A DNA stretch of 64,000 nucleotides, from assembly GCA_002886105.1 (NCBI GenBank), contig CP025776.1, forward strand, positions 3,844,001 to 3,908,000, read 5' to 3'. Numbering within the stretch: position 1 is the stretch's first letter; the number at the start of each line of letters is the position of its first letter. The notes beneath the pieces were generated by a model. It was not told the origin of the DNA. It saw only the letters and a program-made list of their open reading frames with translations, and ran no database searches. The translations under genes and the position numbers were made by a program. Origin of the DNA: Enterobacter sp. EA-1. GTDB lineage: Bacteria; Pseudomonadota; Gammaproteobacteria; Enterobacterales; Enterobacteriaceae. Shown in pieces: positions 9,438-18,236 of this stretch.

Positions 9438-10823
9438 TTACTTACGACGCCGGGGTGGTCCCTTGCGGGCCATCTTCCAGCACGATACCCATCTCATTAA
9501 GACGGTCGCGCGCCGCATCCGCCGCCGCCCAGTCTTTCGCTTTACGCGCATCAAGACGCTGCTGAATTAACTGTTCGATTTCGGCAACTTCGCCATCATC
9601 CGCCTGCGCACCGCTTTGCAGGAACAGATCCGGATCCTGCTCCAGCAAGCCCAGCACGCCGGACAATTTACGCAGATGCGCCGCCAGCGCGTTTGCCGCA
9701 TGCGCATCTTCTGTTTTCAGGCGGTTAACGTCACGCGCCATATCAAACAGCACGGAGTAGGCTTCCGGCGTGTTAAAGTCATCGTTCATCGCTTCGATAA
9801 AGCGGGCTTCAAACGCCTCGCCGCCTTCCGCCGCGACCGACGTATCCGTACCACGCAGCGCGGTGTACAGACGCTCCAGCGCAGAACGCGCCTGCTTAAG
9901 ATTCTCTTCGCTGTAGTTAAGCTGGCTACGATAGTGACCCGACATCAGGAAGTAACGGATGGTTTCGGCATCGTAGTACTTCAGCACATCGCGCACGGTA
10001 AAGAAGTTACCCAGCGATTTCGACATCTTCTCGCGGTCAACCATCACCATGCCGGAGTGCATCCAGTAATTGACATATTCGCCATCGTGGGCGCAGGTCG
10101 ACTGGGCAATTTCGTTTTCATGGTGCGGGAACATCAGGTCAGAGCCACCGCCGTGAATGTCAAAGTGCGAGCCCAGTTGTTTGCAGTTCATCGCTGAACA
10201 CTCAATATGCCAGCCCGGACGCCCTTCGCCCCACGGAGACTGCCAGCTCGGCTCACCCGGCTTGGACATTTTCCACAATACGAAATCCATCGGGTTGCGC
10301 TTCACTTCCGCCACTTCAACACGCGCGCCGGCCTGCAATTGATCCAGATCCTGACGGGAAAGCTGACCATACGTCGGGTCGGTCGGCACAGAGAACATCA
10401 CATCGCCATTATCCGCGACATACGCGTGACCGCGCTCAAGCAGACGTTCAGTAATCTCAATAATTTCGTGGATATGGTGCGTCGCGCGGGGTTCGTTGTC
10501 CGGACGCAGAATATTCAGCGCGTCAAAATCCTTATGCATCTCGACGATCATGCGATCGACCAACGCCACAAAGCTTTCGCCGTTTTCATTAGCGCGCTTA
10601 ATGATTTTGTCATCAATGTCGGTGATATTGCGCACGTACTTCAGCTGATAGCCGAGAAAACGCAAATAGCGGGCGACCACGTCAAACGCAACAAACGTAC
10701 GGCCATGGCCGATATGACAGAGATCGTAAACAGTAATACCACACACGTACATGCCGACTTCCCCGGCATGAATAGGTTTGAATTCCTCTTTTGGCGCGTC
10801 AGTGTATTAAAGATTTTTAACAT
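9438..10823 (-). CDS. cysS: cysteinyl-tRNA synthetase
   Basis: Essential class I synthetase charging tRNA-Cys, 461 residues expected. Visible signatures: [20 protein letters not shown] (zinc Cys plus the HIGH motif), [26 protein letters not shown] for zinc and cysteine recognition, and KMSKSLGN (KMSKS loop). The true start is [12 protein letters not shown] at 10823; one A is missing from the run near 10786, so the plain frame appears to begin at 10752. At the 3' end CCGGGG at 9450 replaces the expected CCAGG, hiding the WRRK tail; the true stop is at 9438-9440. Divergent from ppiB. Confidence 0.97.
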
Positions 10824-10995
10824 CGAAGATTCCATGTAGACGTGTGGAGCCGAAAGCTGCATATATTACCCGTAATTCAAACCCGAAGCAGCACACTTTG
10901 CAAGGTGATCCAACCTGCCGGTTATGCTATAACAAGCGACTATCTCTGGCCCATTGCCGGGTCTACGCACCACACTATCAGAACAGGATGCAATA

Positions 10996-11489
10996 ATGGT
11001 TACTTTCCACACTAATCACGGCGACATCGTAATCAAAACGTTTGATGACAAAGCGCCTGAAACAGTTAAAAACTTCACCGGACTACTGCCGTGAAGGTTT
11101 CTACAACAACACCATTTTCCACCGTGTTATTAATGGCTTTATGATCCGGGCGGCGGTTTTGAACCGGGCATGAATCAGAAAGCAACAAAAGACACCATTA
11201 AAAACGAAGCCAACAACGGCCTGAAAAACACCCGCGGTACGCTGGCAATGGCGCGTACTCAGGCGCCGCACTCCGCCACCGCGCAGTTCTTCATCAACGT
11301 GGTCGACAACGACTTCCTGAACTTCAGCGGCGAAAGCCTGCAGGGTTGGGGCTACTGCGTGTTTGCCGAAGTGGTTGAAGGCATGGACGTTGTGGACAAA
11401 ATCAAAGCGGTCGCCACCGGTCGCAGCGGTATGCACCGGATGTACCGAAAGAAGACGTGCTCGTTGAAAGCGTGACCGTTAGCGAGTAA
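10996..11489 (+). CDS. ppiB: cytoplasmic peptidyl-prolyl cis-trans isomerase B (cyclophilin)
   Basis: Cyclophilin of 164 residues speeding proline isomerisation in the cytosol. [20 protein letters not shown] begins the protein; the active-site region reads [12 protein letters not shown] and later [15 protein letters not shown]. Three frameshifts occur and all three fall where CCWGG is required: CACCGG at 11076 (expected CCTGG), CCGG at 11146 and CCGG at 11436 (each expected CCAGG). After correction the match to the family is complete. lpxH follows 3 bp after the stop. Confidence 0.96.
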
Positions 11490-11492
11490 TTC

Positions 11493-12213
11493 GTGGCGAC
11501 ACTCTTTATCGCAGATTTACACCTGCAAACAGAAGAACCGGCGATCACCGCCGGTTTTCTGCGTTTTCTGGCGGGAGAAGCGCGGAAGGCGGATGCGCTC
11601 TATATCCGGGCGATCTGTTTGAGGCTGGATTGGCGACGACGACCCCACCCCGCTGCACCAGCAAATCGCGCAAGCGATTAAATCCCTCGTCGACAGCGGT
11701 GTGCCCTGTTACTTCATCCACGGCAACCGTGATTTTTTGCTCGGTAAACGCTTTGCCCGCGCCAGCGGCATGCAACTCCTGCCGCAAGAACAGGTGCTGA
11801 CGCTGTATGGCCGCAACGTGTTGATTATGCATGGCGATACGTTATGCACCGACGATGCAGGCTATCAGGCATTTCGCGCCAAAGTCCACCAGCCCGGTTA
11901 CAGGCGCTATTTCTCGCCCTGCCGCTGTTTATCCGCCGCCGTATTGCCCGGAAAATGCGGGCTGACAGCCGCGCCGCCAACAGCAGCAAATCGCTGGAGA
12001 TCATGGATGTCAATCCACAAGCGGTCGTCGGGACGATGGAAAAACACCGCGTTCAGTGGCTGATCCATGGTCATACTCATCGTCCGTACATTCATACCCT
12101 GACGGCAAATAACGCGCCGGCTTTTCGCGCGGTATTAGGGGCCCTGGCACAGCGAAGGTTCCATGGTGCGGGTGAGCGAGAGTGACGTGGAATTGATCCC
12201 TTTCCCTTTCTGA
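11493..12213 (+). CDS. lpxH: UDP-2,3-diacylglucosamine pyrophosphohydrolase
   Basis: Essential lipid A enzyme cleaving UDP-2,3-diacylglucosamine to lipid X and UMP at the inner membrane. About 240 residues, GTG start as in E. coli. Metal-binding motifs of the calcineurin-like phosphoesterase fold are readable: [10 protein letters not shown]...DD after correction, [13 protein letters not shown] and IHGHTHRP. Four breaks all lie at expected CCTGG sites: 11606 (CCGG), 11624 (GCTGG), 11894 (CCCGG) and 12142 (CCCTGG). The repetition of exactly this site in an essential gene argues for sequencing error. Confidence 0.96.
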
Positions 12214-12255
12214 TTTTGGCTGCGTAGAACGGCGAGAGATCCGCGAAACATCGCC

Positions 12256-12271
12256 ACGCAACCGTTTTCCT
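12256..12271 (+). promoter_or_regulatory. PurR operator of purEK
   Basis: ACGCAACCGTTTTCCT matches the purine repressor consensus ACGCAAACGTTTNCNT and sits about 75 bp before purE, as in E. coli purEK. It implies repression of purEK when hypoxanthine or guanine is plentiful. Confidence 0.85.
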
Positions 12272-12344
12272 TGACCGTTTTACATGCTATTCTCTGTGCC
12301 CTCTTATGTAGTCTGGAAGCACACCCACAGGAGTTTTGAGACGC

Positions 12345-12854
12345 ATGTCTTCAAGCAACCAACCGGCGCGCATCGCCATTGTTATGGGCTCGAAAAGCGA
12401 CTGGGCAACCATGCAGTTCGCCGCAGAAATCCTCGATACCCTGAACGTCCCGCACCATGTTGAAATCGTCTCTGCACACCGCACCCCGGATAAACTGTTC
12501 AGCTTCGCCGAAAACGCGGAGAACAACGGTTATCAGGTGATCATTGCCGGCGCTGGCGGCGCAGCGCATCTGCCGGGAATGATCGCGGCAAAAACGCTGG
12601 TGCCCGTGCTGGGTGTGCCGGTACAAAGCGCGGCGTTAAGCGGCGTGGACAGTCTCTACACCATAGTACAAATGCCACGCGGTATTCCGGTAGGCACGCT
12701 GGCGATTGGTAAAGCAGGCGCCGCCAACGCTGCTCTGCTGGCGGCGCAGATTCTGGCGCAGCACGACGCCGCGCTGCATCAGCGTCTGGCGGACTGGCGT
12801 AAAGCGCAGACCGATGAGGTGCTGGATAACCCGGACCCGCGAGGTGCGGCATGA
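12345..12854 (+). CDS. purE: N5-carboxyaminoimidazole ribonucleotide mutase
   Basis: De novo purine enzyme converting N5-CAIR to CAIR, 169 residues, one of the few frameshift-free genes here. [25 protein letters not shown] and [13 protein letters not shown] are the substrate-binding signatures of class I PurE. The start ATG at 12345 follows ACAGGAG with good spacing; the upstream in-frame ATG at 12336 lacks one. The stop overlaps the purK start (ATGA), indicating coupling. Confidence 0.97.
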   Translation: MSSSNQPARIAIVMGSKSDWATMQFAAEILDTLNVPHHVEIVSAHRTPDKLFSFAENAENNGYQVIIAGAGGAAHLPGMIAAKTLVPVLGVPVQSAALSGVDSLYTIVQMPRGIPVGTLAIGKAGAANAALLAAQILAQHDAALHQRLADWRKAQTDEVLDNPDPRGAA

Positions 12855-13919
12855 AACAGGTCTGCGTATTAGGCAATGGTCAGCTCGGGCGCATGTTACG
12901 CCGGGGGCGGGCGAACCGCTCAGCATTGCGGTCTGGCCCGTCGGGCTGGATGCCGATCCGCAAGCGGTGCCGTTTCAACACAGCGTGATTACAGCGGAAA
13001 TCGAGCGCTGGCCGGAAACGGCCCTGACCCGCGAACTGGAACGCCATCCGGCATTCGTCAACCGTGATGTATTTCCGGTGATTGCCGACCGCCTCACGCA
13101 AAACAACTCTTCGATAAACTCTCGCTGGCAACAGCGCCATGGCAGCTATTGGCAGAAAAAGCGAATGGCCTGCGGTTTTCGCCCGCCTTGGTGAGCTGGC
13201 GATTGTAAAACGCCGCGTGGGCGGTTACGACGGTCGCGGGCAGTGGCGCTTACGTGCGGAAGAGATCGACCAGTTGCCGGATGAGTGCTATGGCGAGTGC
13301 ATCGTCGAGCAGGGCATTCATTTCCTCGGGAAGTGTCGCTGGTTGGCGCGCGCGCCCATGATGGCAGCACCGTGTTTTACCCGCTGACGCATAACCTGCA
13401 TCAGGATGGGATCCTGCGCGCAAGCGTAGCGTTCCCACAGCCCAACGCAGCGCAGCAAAAACAGGCGGAAGCGATGCTGTCGGCGATTATGCATGAACTG
13501 AACTACGTCGGCGTGATGGCGATGGAGTGTTTTGTCACGCCAGCAGGTTTGTTGATCAATGAACTGGCGCCGCGCGTGCATAACAGCGGGCACTGGACGC
13601 AAAACGGCGCATCAATCAGTCAGTTTGAGCTTCATCTGCGCGCCGTGGTGGATTTACCGCTGCCACCGCCGGTGGTGAACAGCCCTTCGGTGATGATCAA
13701 CCTGATTGGCAGCGATCTGAACTACGACTGGCTGAAACTTCCGCTGGTGCATTTACACTGGTACGACAAAGAGGTGCGGCCGGGGCGCAAAGTGGGCCAT
13801 CTGAATCTGAACGATACCGATACCGCCCGCCTGAGCGCGACGCTGGAAGCGCTGGTTCCCCTGCTGCCGCCGGAATACGCCAGCGGCATTGCCACCGGGC
13901 GCAGTCAACTCTGTCATAA
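12851..13919 (+). CDS. purK: N5-carboxyaminoimidazole ribonucleotide synthetase
   Basis: ATP-grasp enzyme making N5-CAIR from AIR, ATP and bicarbonate; about 355 residues. [16 protein letters not shown] is the N-terminal Rossmann segment; the ATP-grasp core includes [12 protein letters not shown] and [20 protein letters not shown]. Breaks: CCGGGGG at 12901 (expected CCAGG), A-run losses near 13104 and 13158, a shift near 13325, and GCCACCGGG at 13891 (expected GCCTGGG), which hides the WAQS tail. The corrected stop is TAA at 13917-13919. Operon partner of purE. Confidence 0.95.
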
Positions 13920-13941
13920 CGGCGGGTTTGTTCATCTGCAA

Positions 13942-13969
13942 GCCGGATGAGGCAACGCCGCCATCCGGC
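13942..13969. repeat. REP-like palindrome after purK
   Basis: GCCGGATGAGGC...GCCATCCGGC is an imperfect palindrome of the repetitive extragenic palindromic type, lying between convergent purK and sfbC. It may act as a processing or termination site. Confidence 0.65.
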
Positions 13970-14021
13970 AGAAACGCCCGCTGGCGATTACGCTGAGCAG
14001 GCCTGCATGTAAGATGCTGTA

Positions 14022-14681
14022 TTAATGGCGATCGCGTTTATCGGCGCGTTTCGCCAGCCAGTCTCCCAGCACCTGCACCACCTGAACCAGAATAATCAGT
14101 GCCACCACCGTGACGATCATCACCTGCGTTTCGTAGCGGTAATAGCCGTAGCGAATCGCCAGATCGCCCACACCGCCGCCGCCAACAATCCCCGCCATCG
14201 CCGAATAGCCAATCAGGCTGACCAGCGTAATCGTCAGACCACGCAGTAACCCGGCGCTGGCTTCCGGCAGCAACACGGTACAGATAATGCGTAACGGGCT
14301 GGCGCCAAAGGCCTCCGCCGCCTCAATAATGCCTTTATCCACTTCGCGCAGCGCGCTGTCCACCAGACGGGCATAGAACGCTATCGCCGCCACTGACAGC
14401 GGTACCGACGCCGCAATCGGCCCGATGGTATTCCCCAACAGAAACTGCGTTAACGGCAGCAACAGCACCAGCAGGATCACAAACGGTACCGAGCGGATCA
14501 CATTCACCAGCACGGAGCTCGCCGTAAACCACCCGGTTTTGCCAGAACAGATGCCTGTCGGTGACGAAAATCAGGAAACCGAGCGGCAAGCCGCCAATGA
14601 TTGCCAGCACCGTTGAGATGCTCAGCATCTGGAAGGTTTCGCCAAAGGCCGAGGGCTCAGGTCGGCCACTAAATCATCCAC
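14022..14681 (-). CDS. sfbC: ABC importer permease, SfbC/MetI-like
   Basis: Inner-membrane permease of a MetNIQ-type importer, about 217 residues with five predicted helices. The EAA loop reads EAAEAFGASPLRIICTVLLP, and the N-terminal part GLPLGFLIFVTD and IRSVPFVILLVLLLP is typical of MetI. The gene probably starts at GTG 14681, overlapping the sfbB stop by 8 bp. CCGAGGG at 14649 (reverse of CCCTCGG, where CCTGG is expected) breaks the frame near the start, and another one-base shift lies near 14540. The order sfbA-sfbB-sfbC matches Salmonella sfbABC, reported as iron-related, but sequence similarity is to D-methionine importers, so the substrate is unresolved. Confidence 0.88.
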
Positions 14682-15701
14682 GGATCACCTCCACCTGTGC
14701 GGTACGGTTGCGAATATAGTCCACGGCCTCGCTCACGGCGGCCGGGTTGTCCGCAGACGTTAATTGAACCACTAAGATCCCCAGCGCTTTCTCACCGATG
14801 TACTCCAATTTTGCCGTGCAGGATATTGACCGCCACGCCAAATTTCACCGCAGCATCGGAGAGCACCGGCTGCTCGGCGGAATCGCCAATAAACAGGATC
14901 TTCAGTAGCTGCCCCGGCAGATGCTGCCGCAGGCGTTCCGGCAGGGTTAAATTGAGCGTGTGCGACACCAGCTGCTGCGTAAAAAGCATGTTGCGGGTGA
15001 GCAAAGAGATCAAACACCGCCCCTTCTTCCACAACCTTGCCGCCGGACATGACCGCCACCCGATCACAGATCGATTTGATCACATTCATCCTCGTGGGTG
15101 ATCAGCACGATGGTAATGCCTAGCTGTTGGTTGATCTGCTTCCAGTAACGCTAGAATGGTGGCGGACGTTTCCAGATCCAGCGCCGAAGTCGGCTCATCG
15201 CAGAGCAGCACATCCGGATGGTTGGCAATGGCGCGGGCAATGCCAACACGCTGTTTCTGCCCACCGCTAAGCTGCACGGGATAGCGGTTCGCTTTATCGC
15301 TCAAACCGACCAGCTCAAGGATTTCCCGCCACGCGCGGGGCGATCTTCGCGCGCTCCCAGCCCGCCGCTTTCAGGCTGAAGGCCACGTTCTGCGCCACGG
15401 TGCGGGTATGCATCAGGTTAAAATGCTGAAAAATCATACCAATACGCTGACGCGCCTGACGCAGCGTCGTGCCCTGAAGCGCAGAAATCGCCACGCCATT
15501 GATTTTTACGCTGCCCTGACTCGGCCGCTGTAACGCATTCAGCGTGCGTAGCAGCGTACTTTTGCCCGCGCCGCTGGTGCCGACAATGCCGAAGATCTCG
15601 CCCGGCGCAATACGCAACGTCACATCGTCCACCGCCCGGGTGGTTGCCGTCGCGCCACGGCTTGCGGGAAAGTCCACGCAAACCTTTTCTATTTCAATCA
15701 T
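14674..15701 (-). CDS. sfbB: ABC importer ATPase, SfbB/MetN-like
   Basis: ATPase of about 340 residues energising the SfbC permease. Walker A is [15 protein letters not shown], the Q-loop is [11 protein letters not shown], the signature is [15 protein letters not shown], and Walker B is [12 protein letters not shown]; a C-terminal NIL substrate-regulatory domain follows ([13 protein letters not shown]). The start at 15701 ([12 protein letters not shown]) is preferred; an in-frame ATG at 15719 lies in the terminator stem. Frame breaks lie near 15340, 15140, 15105, 15002 and 14815. The tail QVEVIRG stops at 14674-14676. Confidence 0.9.
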
Positions 15702-15717
15702 GTAAACCTCAAACGGC

Positions 15718-15739
15718 AAAAGGCAGGCCGTAGCCTGCC
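15718..15739 (-). terminator. intra-operon hairpin between sfbA and sfbB
   Basis: On the minus strand GGCAGGCTACGGCCTGCC is followed by TTTT. It is a compact GC stem with a T tract, placed between the sfbA stop and the sfbB start. It would stop part of the transcripts after the binding-protein gene. Confidence 0.75.
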
Positions 15740-15758
15740 CGTAAACTCAACCTGATAA

Positions 15759-16597
15759 TTATTTTTGTCGGCGACAGCCATCCATTCGGGTTTCTGGAAA
15801 GCGGTAAAGATGTTTTTCGGATCGTCGATCACCGCGCGATACGCGGGCGATTTCACCACTTCGACGATGTCTTTGGCGAAGGGTTTATCCGCATCGTCGG
15901 TGCGCACGGCAATAATGTTTTTCAGGTTCTCATCCAGATGCTCTTGCTTCCAGCGCTGAAGCGAGATCCATTCCGGCGGCAATGGCGAAATTACCGTTGA
16001 CCAGTGATGCCGTCGCGCTATCCAGCGTACGCGGCAGTTGCGCCGCTTCCAGCGGTTTAAACACCAGCCCTTTCGGGTTGCCGGCAATATCCCGCTCGGA
16101 GGCTTTGGTCGGGTCGATATTCTCTTTGAGGGTAATAAGATTGAGCGATTGCAGGAAACGCAGTCCGCGCGCCAGATTGGTCGGGTCATTGGACAGCGTC
16201 ACAATGTCGCCCTTTTCAACTCATCCGAGGGCTTTTGATTTTGTGGGAATAAAAACCCATCCCCGCCGTCGGCACTGCCAGCAGTTTGGTCAGTTTCAGG
16301 CCCTTATCGGCAGTGAATTTATCGAAATAGAGGCTGTGCTGGAACAGGTTGGCGTCGATGCTGCCGTTCGACAGCGCCATGTTAGGCTGCACGTAATCGC
16401 TGAATTCGCGCACCACGACGTTATAGCCCTTCTCTTTCAGCGATGGCGCAATCGCCTGTTTGACCATATCGCCATACGGCCCCGGCGCAACACCGAACAC
16501 AATGGTGTGCGGATCGCTGCTGGCATGAGCAAACGGTAAACCACATACCAGGAAGTAATGCGCCGACAAGGGCGCGCAAACTGAGACGACGTCCCAT
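15759..16597 (-). CDS. sfbA: periplasmic substrate-binding protein, SfbA/MetQ-like
   Basis: About 275 residues, NlpA/MetQ-type binding protein. The N-terminus MGRRLSLRALVGALLL is a signal sequence; the mature part begins near SSDPHTIVFGVAPGPYGDMV. Family motifs include FSDYVQPNMALSNGSIDANL, FQHSLYFDKF and SNDPTNLARGLRFLQ. Frameshifts occur near 16545, 16215, 15955 and at the A-run at 15761-15766, where one missing A conceals the stop (expected DKK then TAA). It heads the sfbABC operon. Confidence 0.88.
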
Positions 16598-16785
16598 AAA
16601 TTCTCCCTAACGAGTTGGTCTGCTGTGTGACGCGGCGTGCAATGCGGCGCGTTCCATTTTCACCCTGTGAATAAGGCTGTCGTCTAAGATGGCACAAACG
16701 CAACGCGGCGGTAATTGAAAAAATTCAACTTGCCAGGAACTATGTCACTGAATGGTGGGGAGATCCTCGGCGAGGTAAAACAATG

Positions 16786-16843
16786 AAGCATAACGAAAAG
16801 CCCTACCCTGAGCAGGGTGCTGGCACTCTCGTTATGCTTTTTT
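16786..16843 (+). terminator. rightward hairpin with T tract, no upstream gene
   Basis: AAGCATAACGA (16786-16796) pairs with TCGTTATGCTT (16829-16839), with an inner ACCCTGAGCAGGGT stem; on the plus strand it runs into TTTTTT. It lies between sfbA (leftward) and the porin 3' end (leftward), so no rightward gene feeds it. It could end an unannotated small RNA or act as an insulator. A weak promoter candidate (TTGAAA, 17 bp, AACTAT) lies at 16717-16745. Confidence 0.55.
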
Positions 16844-16855
16844 ATCGCTAAGTAT

Positions 16856-16888
16856 TGCCGGATTTTAACGAAGCCATCCGGCAAATAC
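16856..16888. repeat. REP-like palindrome downstream of the porin gene
   Basis: TTGCCGGATTTTAACGAAGC followed by CATCCGGCAA forms an imperfect palindrome 12 bp after the porin stop on the minus strand. It is likely the 3' end structure of the porin mRNA. Confidence 0.6.
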
Positions 16889-16899
16889 CCGTCGACTTA

Positions 16900-18053
16900 T
16901 CAGAAGTCGTAACGCAGACGAACGATGTTCATATCGCCCAGAGTTTTGTCGGTGCTGTTGGTGAACACGTGTTCGTAATCCACACGGAAACCGTAATCCA
17001 GCTGAACGGTCACACCCAGACCGTTGTCGATACGTTGATAGTAACGACCGGTGGTGTATTTCAGACGGTCGCCCATCACGTACGGCTGGACATATTTAAG
17101 CCCGTACTGGCCCACCGGGATTTTGTAACCTGCATAATATTCAATACCCCACGCGTCACCCGCGAAGTAGTCATGAACATTTTTCTGACCGGTGGTGAGG
17201 AAGTTTTCGTACCAGCCGCCGCCGAAGGAGAAGGTCCAGTTATCCGGCGTCCAGCTCAGCGCTGTACCGTAGATGTTCTGGCTGTAAGAATCGGTATCGC
17301 CACTGCTGCTGTTACGCACGTTGGCTTTGGTGTAGTTCCACGCCGTACCCCATGTCAGGTTTTTGGCCGGGGTGGTAATCAACACCCAGTGAACCGCCGC
17401 CATTACGTTTGTAACGCACACTGTTTTTCAGCAGCAGATCGGTATCTTCGAACAGGTAGGATGCGTAAAGATCAGCGTCACCGAAGCTATTCTTATATTT
17501 CAGCATTTTGCGTGAACGATAAGAACCGTCGTAGTCACCTTTCACACCGTTACCCGGCGCCCTCGGGCTTTCATGTCGTAGTCCCAGACGTCAGTTTTCG
17601 CACCGACCACATCGTAGTACACGCTGTTCTGCTGACCGAAGGTCATGGTACCCCGAGTCTTACTTTTCAGACCGGTGTACAGCATACGGCGGGACGTATA
17701 GTTGCTGCCTTCAGCATAGTGACTGTCCCAGTCGAATACCGCCGGAACGTTCACACCCAGTTCGTAGTAGCTGATCCAGCTAATATCATCGAACAGGTAG
17801 TAATCCGCAGCAAAACGGAAGCGCGTGCCGCCGTCATACCCGTTACGTTTGTAGGATGTTTTGTCTTTATCACCCATCGTGTTATCAAACTGCGCACGGA
17901 TAGACCCGCCGACGGTGAAATTCAAACGACTCAGCGGATCACCCGCTTGTGGATCCTGTTTCCAGGACGGTGATTTCCGCCCCGGCTTGCAAAAGACATC
18001 AATGCCACTGCTGCGCCGATGGCTGTCGCCACGGCAGTTGTTTTTATTTTCAT
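16900..18053 (-). CDS. outer-membrane porin
   Basis: About 384 residues. The signal peptide MKIKTTAVATAIGAAVALMS ends near FASQA; the mature part alternates hydrophobic and polar residues as in beta-barrels (LNFTVGGSIRAQFDNT, RFRFAADYYLFDDISWISYY, IEYYAGYKIPVGQYGLKY) and finishes with a C-terminal phenylalanine (VRLRYDF), the outer-membrane assembly signal. I do not recognise the exact orthologue. Frame breaks: CCGGGG near 17982 (expected CCAGG), an extra G near 17945, a shift at 17560-17570 and one near 17385. The position next to sfbABC suggests, but does not show, a shared role in uptake. A long open frame on the opposite strand (16855-17973) is a shadow. Confidence 0.85.
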
Positions 18054-18196
18054 GTTTTTCCTTGAGGATAGACACTGCTAAAAATTTTTTTAGCATGCAG
18101 ATACTATCTGTAATAAACGGAACGTTTATAGGGATTTTTTAATGATTTGTGCTACTAAATATTTGATGTGTAAATGTTTACACTGGAGAATACAAA

Positions 18197-18221
18197 CACA
18201 CCGGTAGACATGACCGGTGTG
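18197..18221 (-). terminator. terminator-like hairpin after ybbP
   Basis: CACACCGGT and ACCGGTGTG form a 9-bp stem with a seven-base loop about 16 bp after the ybbP stop on the minus strand, followed there by TTTGTATT. The T tract is modest. Confidence 0.6.
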
Positions 18222-18236
18222 TGATGATACTCACTG

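Noticed and set aside
9616-10839. Long open frames opposite cysS
   Set aside because: Antisense shadows of a strongly biased, essential gene.
15701-15719. Upstream sfbB start giving [12 protein letters not shown]
   Set aside because: It would begin inside the sfbA-sfbB terminator stem and lacks a ribosome site; 15701 fits the family start.
16855-17973. 372-codon open frame antisense to the porin gene
   Set aside because: It mirrors a gene with clear porin features, has no ribosome site, and its translation shows no recognisable fold; a codon-bias shadow.
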